Assembly (NCBI GenBank): GCA_016722655.1
Contig: JADKIR010000004.1
Span: 1,674,001 to 1,738,000, forward strand
From: Cytophagaceae bacterium
Lineage (GTDB): Bacteria > Bacteroidota > Bacteroidia > Cytophagales > Spirosomataceae
Length of the DNA stretch: 64,000 bases
Reading direction: 5' to 3'
Below the pieces are notes generated by a model, which was given only the letters and a program-made list of their open reading frames with translations, was not told where the DNA came from and did not search any database. The position numbers were made by a program, and so were the translations under genes. Shown here piece by piece: positions 1 through 8,084 of this stretch. Within the stretch, counting starts at the first letter, position 1. Each line of letters opens with the position of its first letter.

Positions 1-170
1 AATATGGACTAAACAGAGACGCGACTGCATTCATGCTTTTGGGGTACTTTTGAGGTAGTAAAATTAACCAGAAATATACATAAAGGGAAGAACTTTTAAA
101 TTTTTGTAAAAAATTGTGTTTCAATCGCTCTAATATTTTGAAATTATTTTTTCTAATAAAAAAATATGTC

Positions 171-178
171 TATATTTG
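171..178 (+). promoter_or_regulatory. -7 box of the rpmG promoter
   Basis: TATATTTG matches the Bacteroidota -7 consensus TAnnTTTG and sits 36 bases before the rpmG start. No clear TTTG -33 element lies at the expected spacing, so only the -7 half is supported. Confidence 0.5.
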
Positions 179-213
179 CAGCCCGATTTAGAAAAAGATA
201 ATAAAATAATAAA

Positions 214-396
214 ATGGCAAAGAAAGGAAATAGAGTTCAGGTGATATTGGAATGTACCGAACACAAAACTTCAGGAATGCCCGGAATGTCACGCTACATC
301 ACTACCAAAAACCGCAAGAATACCACTTCGCGTTTGGAGTTGAAAAAATACAATCCGGTAATGAAAAAAATGACCGTTCACAAAGAAATCAAATAA
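214..396 (+). CDS. rpmG: 50S ribosomal protein L33
   Basis: This 60-residue basic protein is ribosomal protein L33 of the large subunit. The start MAKKGNRVQVILECTEHK and the SRYITTKNRKN segment are typical of the family. It has a single Cys (in ECTE) and no paired CxxC motifs, so it is the zinc-independent form. A -7 box lies 36 bases upstream, and a DUF4295 gene follows after 45 bases in the same direction, which is the usual Bacteroidota order. rpmB (L28), often just upstream, is not visible in the first 213 bases. Confidence 0.95.
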   Translation: MAKKGNRVQVILECTEHKTSGMPGMSRYITTKNRKNTTSRLELKKYNPVMKKMTVHKEIK

Positions 397-441
397 TAAA
401 CCGTCCAAAAGAGGTTTAATAAACATTAATAATTTTCAGAA

Positions 442-594
442 ATGGCAAAGAAAGTAGTTGCGACCCTTCGTGATAAAACAGCTCTTAAGAGTTTTGCAAA
501 AGTTATCAAAGCTGTAAAGTCAGATAAAACCGGTGCCTATACCTTCAAAGAAGAAATGGTAGCCGTTGATAATATCGCCGAAGCTCTGAAATAA
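442..594 (+). CDS. DUF4295 family small protein
   Basis: This 50-residue basic protein starts MAKKVVATLRDK and ends NIAEALK. It matches the DUF4295 family, small proteins found almost only in Bacteroidota directly after rpmG. Its function is unknown; the placement between L33 and ftsY and the high Lys content suggest a ribosome-associated role, which is inference. It is 45 bases downstream of rpmG and probably cotranscribed. A hairpin terminator follows 24 bases after the stop, so the unit seems to end here and ftsY is expressed separately. Confidence 0.85.
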   Translation: MAKKVVATLRDKTALKSFAKVIKAVKSDKTGAYTFKEEMVAVDNIAEALK

Positions 595-617
595 GCTTTC
601 GCGTGTAAAAATATTTT

Positions 618-650
618 AAGCCTTGCCGTACGCGGTTAAGGCTTTTTGTT
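618..650 (+). terminator. Terminator after rpmG-DUF4295
   Basis: AAGCCTT (618-624) pairs with AAGGCTT (638-644) around a 13-base loop. A further CC/GG pairing is possible inside it. A T-rich run (TTTTTGTTTTG) follows directly, as in an intrinsic terminator. Confidence 0.65.
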
Positions 651-729
651 TTGTTATGGATTGAGTTTTATGGAAACCAGGCGTTTCGTTTAGTTGTTTC
701 TGATTAACACCCTAAAACAAAATTTATTT

Positions 730-1128
730 ATGAATACTCCGAAAGTATTTTCTCAAAACATCACCGTAACAAAAGAACATCTCGACGAGATGCATCATGT
801 CAACAATCTGGTGTATATCGGTTTTCTGTTAGATGCTGCCACTGCCCATTGGAACACAACCGTACCCGCCGAAATTTCGGATACGATCAGATGGGTAGTT
901 AGAAAACATGAAATAGAATATCTGAAACAAGCGGAAGAGGGCGATATTCTAACCGTTAAAACCTGGGTTGATGATTTTGAAGGTGTGACCAGTCTCAGAT
1001 ATTATGAAATTTTAAAAAACAATTCTCTGGTTGTTAAAGCCAAAACACTTTGGGTTGCATTGGATGCCTTTACATTAAAACCCAAAAGGCTTGATCCGGC
1101 AGCATTGAAAATTCTCTTTTTTGAATAA
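730..1128 (+). CDS. Acyl-CoA thioesterase, 4HBT hotdog family
   Basis: This is a 132-residue hotdog-fold thioesterase of the YbgC/FadM type, expected to hydrolyse acyl-CoA thioesters in the cytoplasm. The N-terminal EHLDEMHHVNNLVYIGFLLDA corresponds to the family pattern D..xHVNNxxY containing the catalytic region, with a helix after it, then the beta strands WVVRKHEIEYLKQA and LTVKTWVDD. Length is normal. An upstream in-frame start at 694 would add MFLINTLKQNLF, which is not family-like; the ATG at 730 fits better. The gene converges on a lipoprotein gene with only 4 bases between. Substrate cannot be told from sequence. Confidence 0.8.
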   Translation: MNTPKVFSQNITVTKEHLDEMHHVNNLVYIGFLLDAATAHWNTTVPAEISDTIRWVVRKHEIEYLKQAEEGDILTVKTWVDDFEGVTSLRYYEILKNNSLVVKAKTLWVALDAFTLKPKRLDPAALKILFFE

Positions 1129-1132
1129 ACCC

Positions 1133-1528
1133 TCAATCTTCCCCAATAAACACATAAGTGGGCAAAACATTGATCAGATAAAAACCTGAAGCACTCATGT
1201 CTTCTCCATTGGTGATTTTGCCGAAATTTTTCTTATAAGAAACTTTATTTTTGACATAACTCACTGAATAATAACCATCAGAATAGGCTGAAATCTGATC
1301 CTGATCCAAACTAAAACTCTGAACTTCTGTAACTTCTACTTTTGCTATTTCGATCATTTGTGTGCCGGACGAATCAGCCGCATCATTTACCGAAAGCGTA
1401 AAATCGGTAATATCGACATCTGCCTGATTGGTCAATTCAAATTTCACTCCTCCCGGCTTGAGGATATTGCCACAAGAGCTCAAGCCGAAAAATATAATCA
1501 GTATAAAAACCCAATTCCATTTTTTCAT
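1133..1528 (-). CDS. Hypothetical lipoprotein
   Basis: This is a 131-residue protein that I do not recognise. The start at 1528 gives MKKWNWVFILIIFFGLSSCG, a lipoprotein signal peptide with lipobox LSSC, so it is probably anchored in the envelope. A start 12 bases upstream is also open but would put acidic residues before the signal. The mature part, with alternating hydrophobic residues and phrases such as DITDFTLSVNDA and GYYSVSYVKNKVSYKKNF, looks like a small beta-sandwich. It stands alone, convergent with the thioesterase gene and divergent from ftsY. Confidence 0.65.
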   Translation of the reverse strand: MKKWNWVFILIIFFGLSSCGNILKPGGVKFELTNQADVDITDFTLSVNDAADSSGTQMIEIAKVEVTEVQSFSLDQDQISAYSDGYYSVSYVKNKVSYKKNFGKITNGEDMSASGFYLINVLPTYVFIGED

Positions 1529-1618
1529 TTCAAAAACCAATCTTTAATATTAAAAAATACTGACCGTGAAATTAAAAGATAAATTCCGATTTAAATCAGG
1601 TATTGAAATCTTAAAATA

Positions 1619-1647
1619 TTTGATTTAAAGATTATTGGTTAAATTTG
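1619..1647 (+). promoter_or_regulatory. ftsY promoter
   Basis: TTTG (1619-1622) and TAAATTTG (1640-1647) match the Bacteroidota -33/-7 consensus with a 17-base spacer. The start codon of ftsY is 20 bases downstream, giving a short leader. Confidence 0.6.
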
Positions 1648-1666
1648 CAAAAAAACACATTCTCTG

Positions 1667-2623
1667 ATGGGCTTATTCGACTTTTTTAGTAAAGAAAAAA
1701 AAGAATCTCTTGACAAAGGACTGGAGAAATCCAAGGCCAGTATTTTTGACAAGATATCGAAAGCAATTGTCGGAAAATCAAAAGTGGATGAGGAAGTTCT
1801 GGATGAACTGGAAGAAATCCTTATCAGCTCTGATGTAGGTGTTGACACTACCATCAAAATCATAAGAAGAATAGAAAAAAGAGTCTCTGACGATAAATAT
1901 TCTTCTGCGTCTGAACTCGACACCATATTACGGGAAGAAGTTGCCGCCCTTTTGCAGGAAAACAATTCACAAGACGTTCAAAACAGCTTTGAAACCGAAA
2001 ACCTCCCCAAACCCTATGTGCTGATGGTTGTAGGCGTCAATGGCGTAGGAAAAACTACCACCATCGGCAAGCTGGCCTATAATTTTCAGAAAAACGGGAA
2101 AAAAGTGGTGCTGGGTGCGGCCGATACTTTCAGGGCTGCTGCTGTGGACCAACTCAAACTTTGGGGCTCACGCGTGGGTGTGGAAGTAATAGACCATGGC
2201 ATGAATACAGATCCATCCTCTGTAGCCTATGATGCCATCAAGGTGGGTGTAGAAAAAGGTGCTGATGTCATAATAATCGATACTGCGGGTCGTCTCCACA
2301 CCAAAGTAAACCTCATGAATGAGCTTGGAAAAATCAAACGTGTGATGCAGAAGATATTGCCCGAAGCACCCCATGAAGTGATGCTGGTTTTAGATGGAAG
2401 TACAGGCCAAAATGCGGTAATACAAGCCCGCGAATTTACCAAAGTTACTGAGGTAAATTCCCTCACCATCACCAAACTCGATGGCACCGCCAAAGGTGGT
2501 GTAGTGATAGGTATTTCTGATGAATTTAAAATTCCGGTGAAATATATTGGCGTTGGAGAAAAGATGGAAGACCTTCAGGTTTTCAACAAAACTGCATTTG
2601 TGGAGAGTTTGTTTAAGAAGTAA
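1667..2623 (+). CDS. ftsY: Signal recognition particle receptor FtsY
   Basis: FtsY is the membrane-associated GTPase that receives the SRP-ribosome complex at the Sec translocon. This 318-residue protein has the short acidic N-terminus usual in Bacteroidota, then the helical N domain (about 20-95) and the G domain. Visible motifs are GVNGVGKT (123-130), DTFRAAAVDQL (153-163), DTAGR (205-209) and TKLDG (269-273), all intact. The length fits short FtsY proteins that lack the long acidic A domain of E. coli. It has its own promoter and lies downstream of the L33/DUF4295 unit. Confidence 0.97.
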   Translation: MGLFDFFSKEKKESLDKGLEKSKASIFDKISKAIVGKSKVDEEVLDELEEILISSDVGVDTTIKIIRRIEKRVSDDKYSSASELDTILREEVAALLQENNSQDVQNSFETENLPKPYVLMVVGVNGVGKTTTIGKLAYNFQKNGKKVVLGAADTFRAAAVDQLKLWGSRVGVEVIDHGMNTDPSSVAYDAIKVGVEKGADVIIIDTAGRLHTKVNLMNELGKIKRVMQKILPEAPHEVMLVLDGSTGQNAVIQAREFTKVTEVNSLTITKLDGTAKGGVVIGISDEFKIPVKYIGVGEKMEDLQVFNKTAFVESLFKK

Positions 2624-2930
2624 ACCTTTCTAAGATTTTGAGATTAATTTTTCTCAAAAACAAGCCATTCCTCGAATGAAACAGGCTTTAGTCATCTGAT
2701 TTTAATATAAATCAATCTTATTTTAGTCTAATAAAAACACTTAGGTGCGTGCCAAATTTTCACTTGGTACCGCTGGATATTTTTTATTTTTTCAATCAAA
2801 AACTAATTCACTAATAATCATTTAATTATATTTTTTTATTATAATTGTTTGGTAGTCAGGCATATTATTTGCAAATTTATTCATTGAAAGGAATCTTTAA
2901 CGGTATGTATTTACCAAAAAGAAATATACC
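2624..2930. other. Intergenic region ftsY to secreted-protein gene
   Basis: This stretch is A/T-rich with no credible ORF. A weak hairpin, TTTTGAG/CTCAAAA at 2636-2659, follows ftsY but has no clear T-run. The 3-prime end has a promoter-like TATTATTTG (2863-2871) with TTG at 2845-2847. The -7 box is one base too long for the consensus, so the promoter call for the next gene is tentative. Confidence 0.4.
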
Positions 2931-3494
2931 ATGAACCTACTTAGAAAAACTACTATTGTGGCTGCATGTATAATTGGCAGCCTTGGGGCTAAAGCTCAGG
3001 ACCTTCAAAACAACGACCACGTCGTTACAGTCGTAATACCAAGTGTGGCATTGCTGGATTTGGAAAGCAACGGATCCAAAAACTTCAATGCTTCGTTTAT
3101 TCAGCCAACACCCCTGGAAGCAGGACAAAGACTCACCTCTCCTAATGACAATGCAAGTGTTTGGATAAACTATTCTTCAATACTTCCCTCTTCGGGACTT
3201 CTATCCAGAAATGTGACGGTCTCGGCAAGTACAGTTGTACCCGGTGTAAGTATTTCGGTGTTGGCCGGAACTTCTTCTACCGGTGCGGGTGCCAAAGGCT
3301 CACCCACTACTGCAGTGACGCTTTCGACCACCGCCCAGAACATTATTACCGGTATAGGCAGTGCTTACACTGGCAATGGCGTAAACTATGGCCATAATAT
3401 CACTTACTCATTTTCATCAGCAGACGGAAACTACGGTGACCTCAGAGTGGGCTCAGTACCGGTGACAGTCACTTATACTTTGGTGGATAATTAA
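2931..3494 (+). CDS. Secreted beta-rich protein, unknown function
   Basis: This 187-residue protein has a clear Sec signal peptide (MNLLRKTTIVAACIIGSLGAKAQ, likely cut after AKA). The mature part is rich in Ser, Thr, Val and Gly and has almost no Lys or Cys. Regular strands (VVTVVIPSVALLDLE, NVTVSASTVVPGVSISVLAG, VGSVPVTVTYTLVDN) suggest a pilin- or adhesin-like beta sandwich. I do not recognise the family. It stands alone between ftsY and a convergent gene and is closed by a strong bidirectional terminator. A surface or extracellular structural role is inference from composition only. Confidence 0.6.
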   Translation: MNLLRKTTIVAACIIGSLGAKAQDLQNNDHVVTVVIPSVALLDLESNGSKNFNASFIQPTPLEAGQRLTSPNDNASVWINYSSILPSSGLLSRNVTVSASTVVPGVSISVLAGTSSTGAGAKGSPTTAVTLSTTAQNIITGIGSAYTGNGVNYGHNITYSFSSADGNYGDLRVGSVPVTVTYTLVDN

Positions 3495-3513
3495 AAATCA
3501 TAAATTAAAAATA

Positions 3514-3551
3514 AGAAAAGCCTGCAAATCGAATTATTTGCAGGCTTTTCT
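3514..3551. terminator. Bidirectional terminator
   Basis: A perfect 16-bp stem (3514-3529 with 3536-3551) encloses a 6-base loop, core GCCTGCAAAT/ATTTGCAGGC. A/T tracts flank it on both sides. It lies between two convergent genes and can stop transcription from either side. Confidence 0.85.
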
Positions 3552-3565
3552 GTGGGTCAAATTTA

Positions 3566-4522
3566 TTAAAGTAGTTTCTCCAGCAAGGCTTTGGTGGCCT
3601 TGATGCCTTCGTCTTCGCTGATTTTTTCTCCCTCAAATTCTATCCCGATGTTGCCCTTAAAACCGGCATCTTTCACAATCTTCACGATGCGGGTATAATC
3701 TATCTCGGCTTCATTGCCTTTTTCATCAAACACGTGGGTTTTGGCACTTACCCCTTTAGCAAAAGGCATGAGCTCGGCAATCCCTTTGTAACGGTCGTAT
3801 TCTTTTACACAACCTTCGGGTCCACTTTCCAGACAGAAATTACCAAAATCAGGAAGCGTACCTACGTTTTCCTTGTTTACGGCTTTCATCACTCCAGCCA
3901 GCCAGCTTCCGTCGGAAGAATAACCACCGTGATTTTCTACTACCACATTGATGCCTTCTTTGGCAGCGTATTCGCCCAATTTCTTTAAGCCATCCGCTGC
4001 ATTTTTGGCAACCTCTTCGGCAGTTCCCTGTCCTGCGGCATTCACTCTGATGGTACTTGCACCGAGGAATTTAGCGATTTTCACCCAGTCATAATGGTTT
4101 TCTACTGCTTTTTGTCTTTCTACCGAATCCGCATTACCGATATCACCCAGAGCATCACACATGATGAGGCCCACTTTTACGCCGGCATCATCGCAACTTT
4201 TTTTGAATTTTCCCCAATAGTCCATGTCTTTGGCTTTGCTGTAATAGAAGGTATTGACCAACTCGATGGTGTTTACGCCATAGCCGGCAGCTATTCTCGG
4301 AAAGTCATCGGGGTTTAATTTTCCCTGTAAAAGAGAATCAGGGTTTTCTTTCAACAAACGTGCAAATGCCTCCCAGTCACCATTTAGGGCATCGCCAAAG
4401 AAGCTTTTGTGCAATGACCACTGAGCCAGTGAGATATTTAGATCTGGGGTTTCTTCTGCTTTGGGTTTACAGGATAAAAACAGGACAGAAAGGATAAAAA
4501 AGCTAAAAATGATTTTTTTCAT
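3566..4522 (-). CDS. Sugar phosphate isomerase/epimerase-like TIM-barrel lipoprotein
   Basis: This 318-residue protein begins with a lipoprotein signal (FILSVLFLSC lipobox), so it is exported and lipid-anchored. The rest is a xylose-isomerase-like TIM barrel (AP-endonuclease 2 superfamily): LAQWSLHKSF early, then VNTIELVNTFYY, VGLIMCD, GASTIRVNAAG, INVVVENHGG, VGTLPDFGNF, KTHVFD and NIGIEFEG near the C-terminus. The Glu, Asp and His residues in these strand ends are the usual metal-binding set. Exported isomerase-like proteins of this kind are common in Bacteroidota and of mostly unknown substrate. It stands alone, convergent with the secreted protein. Confidence 0.8.
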   Translation of the reverse strand: MKKIIFSFFILSVLFLSCKPKAEETPDLNISLAQWSLHKSFFGDALNGDWEAFARLLKENPDSLLQGKLNPDDFPRIAAGYGVNTIELVNTFYYSKAKDMDYWGKFKKSCDDAGVKVGLIMCDALGDIGNADSVERQKAVENHYDWVKIAKFLGASTIRVNAAGQGTAEEVAKNAADGLKKLGEYAAKEGINVVVENHGGYSSDGSWLAGVMKAVNKENVGTLPDFGNFCLESGPEGCVKEYDRYKGIAELMPFAKGVSAKTHVFDEKGNEAEIDYTRIVKIVKDAGFKGNIGIEFEGEKISEDEGIKATKALLEKLL

Positions 4523-4612
4523 GATATTTAAGATTGAATGTTTATTACAAATTTACAAAAGTTTATTCCCTAAGCCCTTATTCCAAAGATTACAAACATT
4601 AACAAATCTTTC

Positions 4613-4782
4613 TTCGCCCTTCCGGCGGGGACCTACTTTCTTTGCTTACCCAAAGAAAAAGCCGGGGAGGCGAACCTCCAAAGAAAGGGAACAATCTTCA
4701 AAGTGTCACGAAAATTTGGAAACATTCAAATCGTTCAATGAATTTTTACAAAAAATTTTCTAAACACTGAAGATTGATTTAA
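4613..4782. repeat. Interspersed structured element, copy 1
   Basis: About 170 bases repeated at 7020-7176 in the same orientation. Shared parts are CCGGCGGGGACCTACTTTC, TTTGCTTACCCAAAGAAA, AAAGAAAGGGAACAATCTTC, AAAGTGTCACGAAAATTT and, at the far end, AAAATTTTCTAAACACTGAA plus GATTGATTTAA. The left CAATCTTCAAAGTGT and right ACACTGAAGATTG arms are inverted repeats that can form a long hairpin. In this copy the proximal CCTACTTTCTTTG palindrome is broken: its right arm is interrupted by AAGCCGGGGAGGCGAACCTC. Arms are conserved between copies, the hairpin loop is not. Confidence 0.85.
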
Positions 4783-4812
4783 GGTATAATAAATTTTAAT
4801 AATGAAAATGAA

Positions 4813-6108
4813 TTATCTTTTTAAATTCCATTTTTCTTTTTTCCGAAAATAAAACATTGACCCTAAGACCATCAAAAAATAGGAGGTGGCTAAAATGTAG
4901 GAGGCAAAAATAAAAAAGGTAACATTACTGGTGTTGTGCTGAAAAAAGTTTTTGTAAAACAACACCAGTAGGCTCCCAAAATAAGCATAGTAATCAGCAA
5001 GGGTAATCATAAATCCAACGGTACCTGAATACTTAAAAGCCGCCAGCATCCTTTCAAAATAAAGACTATTACACATAGAATAAGCCACATAAGCCCCAAA
5101 ACCTACTCCTATCAGCCAGAGAATGGGATTGATGGCACCCATTTGAAAAAGCATGGTACTTGCCCCGATGATTAGGGCTCCCACCAAAAGTAAAGTCTGA
5201 ATGACATTAAATACCATTGCGTGGTTTCGGATCCACCGCATGGAAGCCATCAAAAGTAAGACGACGATTGCAATCGGGATTTCGGTTTGGGTAAAAAGAG
5301 CCGTATTGCCCCCAAATCCCAGCTCTCCGAGAATCTCCGGCATAAAATTATCGCGGAATTCGCGGTAAGCCGTCAGTAGTACATAAGAAATGATAAACAG
5401 CGTGAGCCCCAAACCAAATTCTCTCACAAAAGCCTTTCGGTCGGTTTTCCTCATGGGAAGGCGTTCAACACGGTCGGCAATATCTGCAGCAACGGGTCGC
5501 GGAATCTGAGATAGAAACCAAACCGATACTGCCAAAGGCAAATACATGACCGAATCGGCCACAAAGGGCATCATAAATTCCGAAATATCCAGACTGCCCA
5601 TCACCCACTTGCCCACGCTTTTGGCAAAACCGGAACCAATGATAAACGAAGCCGTGAGGGCAGCTACCAGAAGATCGGTACTTTTCCTTCCTTCGAGAAA
5701 ACCCAGGATTACGCCATAAAACATCCCCAATGGAAGACTACCCAGAAAAACGAAGAGCAGATTGTAGGGTGCAGGCACCAGTCCAAAGCCCAGCATACTC
5801 AGCCAGGACAAACCTGTAAAAATCAACAAATTACGGGGGCGGTGTTCGGGTTTCATTTCTGACACCACCTTTACCCCTATCCCTTTAGAAACCGCAAAAC
5901 CAATGACCTGTGCCGTGATGATGAGGATTTTAAAGTGTACCCCGAAGTAATACAAGTCGTCAAAAGTGGCTGCTGTATAGGCTCTCCTGAAAGGATAAAA
6001 ACACAAATAGGTGCTGAATGCTGCAATGGCGGCAAACAGCGTTTTGACCCATTCGGGACTGTTGATTAATTTGTTTTTCAGCAAAATATCAAAACTTTTT
6101 CTTAGCAA
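4813..6108 (-). CDS. DUF5690 family MFS-like membrane protein
   Basis: This 431-residue integral membrane protein has about twelve hydrophobic segments and a major-facilitator-like layout. The N-terminal motif FAAIAAFSTYLCFYPFRRAYTAATF and the later GSGFAKSVGKWVMG match what I remember of DUF5690, a family of unknown transport function found in Bacteroidota and relatives. A charged loop (about 205-225, RVERLPMRKTDRKAF) divides two halves. It follows the esterase gene by 15 bases on the same strand, so the two are probably one operon; a link between a carbohydrate-ester hydrolase and an uptake protein is plausible inference. Confidence 0.75.
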   Translation of the reverse strand: MLRKSFDILLKNKLINSPEWVKTLFAAIAAFSTYLCFYPFRRAYTAATFDDLYYFGVHFKILIITAQVIGFAVSKGIGVKVVSEMKPEHRPRNLLIFTGLSWLSMLGFGLVPAPYNLLFVFLGSLPLGMFYGVILGFLEGRKSTDLLVAALTASFIIGSGFAKSVGKWVMGSLDISEFMMPFVADSVMYLPLAVSVWFLSQIPRPVAADIADRVERLPMRKTDRKAFVREFGLGLTLFIISYVLLTAYREFRDNFMPEILGELGFGGNTALFTQTEIPIAIVVLLLMASMRWIRNHAMVFNVIQTLLLVGALIIGASTMLFQMGAINPILWLIGVGFGAYVAYSMCNSLYFERMLAAFKYSGTVGFMITLADYYAYFGSLLVLFYKNFFQHNTSNVTFFIFASYILATSYFLMVLGSMFYFRKKEKWNLKR

Positions 6109-6123
6109 ATCTTTGGGTAATTA

Positions 6124-6894
6124 TTACTTTTTCTGTGCCAGAAGCCAGGTCAGATAGTCGGGTTCTTTGAAGACATTGTCCCAGGAATTATGATTGACCC
6201 CGGGATACTCTTTGTAAATCACGTCACAGCCGAGAGACTTGAGTTTTTCGGTGGCTTCACGCGAATGTTTCACGGGAATAACCCCATCAATATCACCATG
6301 ATATATTCTGAAAGGCACTTTGGCTTGTGTTTTGGAATATGAATTGAGATCGGCCCCACCGCAAATGGGTGCTGCTGCGGCAAACAGTTTTGGATAACGA
6401 TACACCGCCTCAAAGGTACCCATGCCTCCCATAGACATGCCCGTGATAAATATTCTTTTTTTGTCGGCTTTTTTGCCTTTGATCATGCTCTGTACCAATT
6501 CTACAGCTGCATGTAAGGATGGATTTTCGGGGTAAGTGTAGTTAAAATCCAGTTCCAAAGGGTATTTGGCCCGTGAAAATTTCACCGAAGCCCAATAGTC
6601 TTCTTTGGCACATTGCGGAAATATTCCAATAAATGGCGTTTCTTTTGATTTATTCAAAAACATTTCCGAGCCATATTTCAACTGAGAAATATTGTCATCG
6701 CCTCTTTCGCCTCCACCATGGAGAAACAAGATTAGAGGATATTTATTATTGGGATCGTAACCGGGAGGTAAAAGCAAACGGTAATTCAAAATCGTGCCTT
6801 TGCTATCGGTGTATTTCAAAGCCTGAAATGCCTCCTTCTGAGCAATGGCATTGAAATAAAGGAGAATTAAAGCGAGAGTAATTATTTTTTTCAT
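6124..6894 (-). CDS. Secreted alpha/beta-hydrolase (esterase/peptidase-like)
   Basis: This 256-residue exported hydrolase starts with signal peptide MKKIITLALILLYFNAIAQ. It has the alpha/beta-hydrolase landmarks: oxyanion-hole HGGGERG (60-66), nucleophile elbow GMSMGG with Ser154, acid DIDGVIP (Asp201 or Asp203) and catalytic His235 in PGVNH. The style (LLPPGYDPNNKYPLILFLHGGG, W-x-N around the His) is that of the PHB-depolymerase / feruloyl-esterase-like periplasmic hydrolases often seen with polysaccharide use. It is first in a two-gene unit with the DUF5690 protein. Substrate is unknown. Confidence 0.8.
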   Translation of the reverse strand: MKKIITLALILLYFNAIAQKEAFQALKYTDSKGTILNYRLLLPPGYDPNNKYPLILFLHGGGERGDDNISQLKYGSEMFLNKSKETPFIGIFPQCAKEDYWASVKFSRAKYPLELDFNYTYPENPSLHAAVELVQSMIKGKKADKKRIFITGMSMGGMGTFEAVYRYPKLFAAAAPICGGADLNSYSKTQAKVPFRIYHGDIDGVIPVKHSREATEKLKSLGCDVIYKEYPGVNHNSWDNVFKEPDYLTWLLAQKK

Positions 6895-7454
6895 CAGGGT
6901 AATTTTGAATTTACTCAGAACAAGAGCTAAATTTTAAGATTCTTATATCAACTTATCAAAAAAGCAGTTAAAATTTTGTAAAATATATTTTCCTTAATGT
7001 CAAATAAGTGAAAATACTTTCGTCGCCTATCCGGCGGGGACCTACTTTCTTTGCTTACCCAAAGAAAGTAGGCAAAGAAAGGGAACAATCTTCAAAGTGT
7101 CACGAAAATTTTGAAACCCTCAATTAATCATTAGCATTTTTCGATCAAAATTTTCTAAACACTGAAGATTGATTTAATGTATTTTCATTAGTACATATTT
7201 CAAACTAAGAAATCATTTTTTTAAAGTCTCAATAATTGTCAAAATTTAAGTTTTTAAAATTCAATGGAGGATTAACAAACACCTTATTTGTTTTTCTCTG
7301 ATAAACTGTTTTTCCAATTAAACCTTAAATCGAATAGTCCTTAAAGCTAATAGTTTTTTCTAAAATATTAACGTAATGTTAATGCCTCAAATATGGGAAA
7401 GATTACGTATTTATTGATAAAGAAATTCGTTTTATTTGTTAAAAAATCTCAATC
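6895..7454. other. 560-base intergenic region
   Basis: This region lies between divergent genes. It holds the second interspersed element (7020-7176) and about 280 bases of very A/T-rich sequence after it with no credible ORF. ATTTG at 7436-7440 before the 7455 gene resembles the end of a -7 box but lacks the TAnn part, so I do not call a promoter. Confidence 0.5.
7020..7176. repeat. Interspersed structured element, copy 2
   Basis: This is the same element as at 4613-4782, same orientation. Here the proximal palindrome is intact: CCTACTTTCTTTG, six bases CTTACC, CAAAGAAAGTAGG. The distal hairpin has arms CAATCTTCAAAGTGT...GAAAATTTT and AAAATTTT...ACACTGAAGATTG with an unrelated loop of about 35 bases. 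This copy is also flanked by TGAAAATAC (7009-7017) and GTATTTTCA (7179-7187), which extend the inverted structure outward. Confidence 0.85.
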
Positions 7455-8084
7455 ATGAAAAAGATAATCGGTATAACTTTCATTATAGCTTTAGGTATGT
7501 TTTCCTGTCAGACACAACAAAAACTGGCCGTGGACAATATTTCCCAATATACTCAAACCCACCAAAGGATTGCCATTTTACCTTTTAAAGTAACTTTTAG
7601 CGAGGCTTACAAAGCCATGAGCCAAAGAGGCAGAAAGCAAGATGACTGGAAAGAACAGGAGCGTGTAGCAGGTCTGGACTTACAGAAATCTACCTTTGAA
7701 ATATTAAGCAAAAGAGCATTGAAGAAAAACTTTGGGTTTACGCTGCAGGATTTCCTGACCACAAATAAAACCCTGCAGGCTGAAAACATCAGGTTTTCGG
7801 AGTTGGCAAGCATTGGAAAAGGTCAACTGGCCAGATTACTTGGTGTCGATGCGGTAATATGGGGAGAGACCGAAATGGAAATGGATCCGGCAGGCTGGAG
7901 AAACCGAAATGGTATTGAAACTACATTGGCCCTTTTTGATGCGAAATCAGAACAAAAAATCTGGCAGCAGAGCAGCTTTGCCGATGCCATGAGGCGTTTT
8001 GATACCCCACAATCGCTGGCACAAAATACAATCCAGAATCTGGTTACGGCCTTACCTTATAAAAAGCAAGCCAAAGAAGACTGA
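7455..8084 (+). CDS. Lipoprotein with LpoB/GNA1162-like fold (putative)
   Basis: This 209-residue protein has a lipoprotein signal (MKKIIGITFIIALGMFSC). The mature region starts with RIAILPFKVTF and later ARLLGVDAVIWGETEMEM, then TTLALFDAKSEQKIWQ. This pattern (IAVLPF..., LG.DAVI.G.v, ..LyDa.tG..lW) is characteristic of periplasmic lipoproteins with a TolB-N / LpoB / GNA1162-like fold that help envelope assembly. The long charged insert KAMSQRGRKQDDWKEQER (about 55-72) is unusual. It stands alone, its stop touching the stop of the convergent protease gene. Function is not established. Confidence 0.65.
   Translation: MKKIIGITFIIALGMFSCQTQQKLAVDNISQYTQTHQRIAILPFKVTFSEAYKAMSQRGRKQDDWKEQERVAGLDLQKSTFEILSKRALKKNFGFTLQDFLTTNKTLQAENIRFSELASIGKGQLARLLGVDAVIWGETEMEMDPAGWRNRNGIETTLALFDAKSEQKIWQQSSFADAMRRFDTPQSLAQNTIQNLVTALPYKKQAKED

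Noticed and set aside
4461..4763. 100-codon plus-strand frame across the first interspersed element
   Set aside because: Half of it is translated repeat sequence and it starts inside the isomerase-like lipoprotein gene on the other strand.
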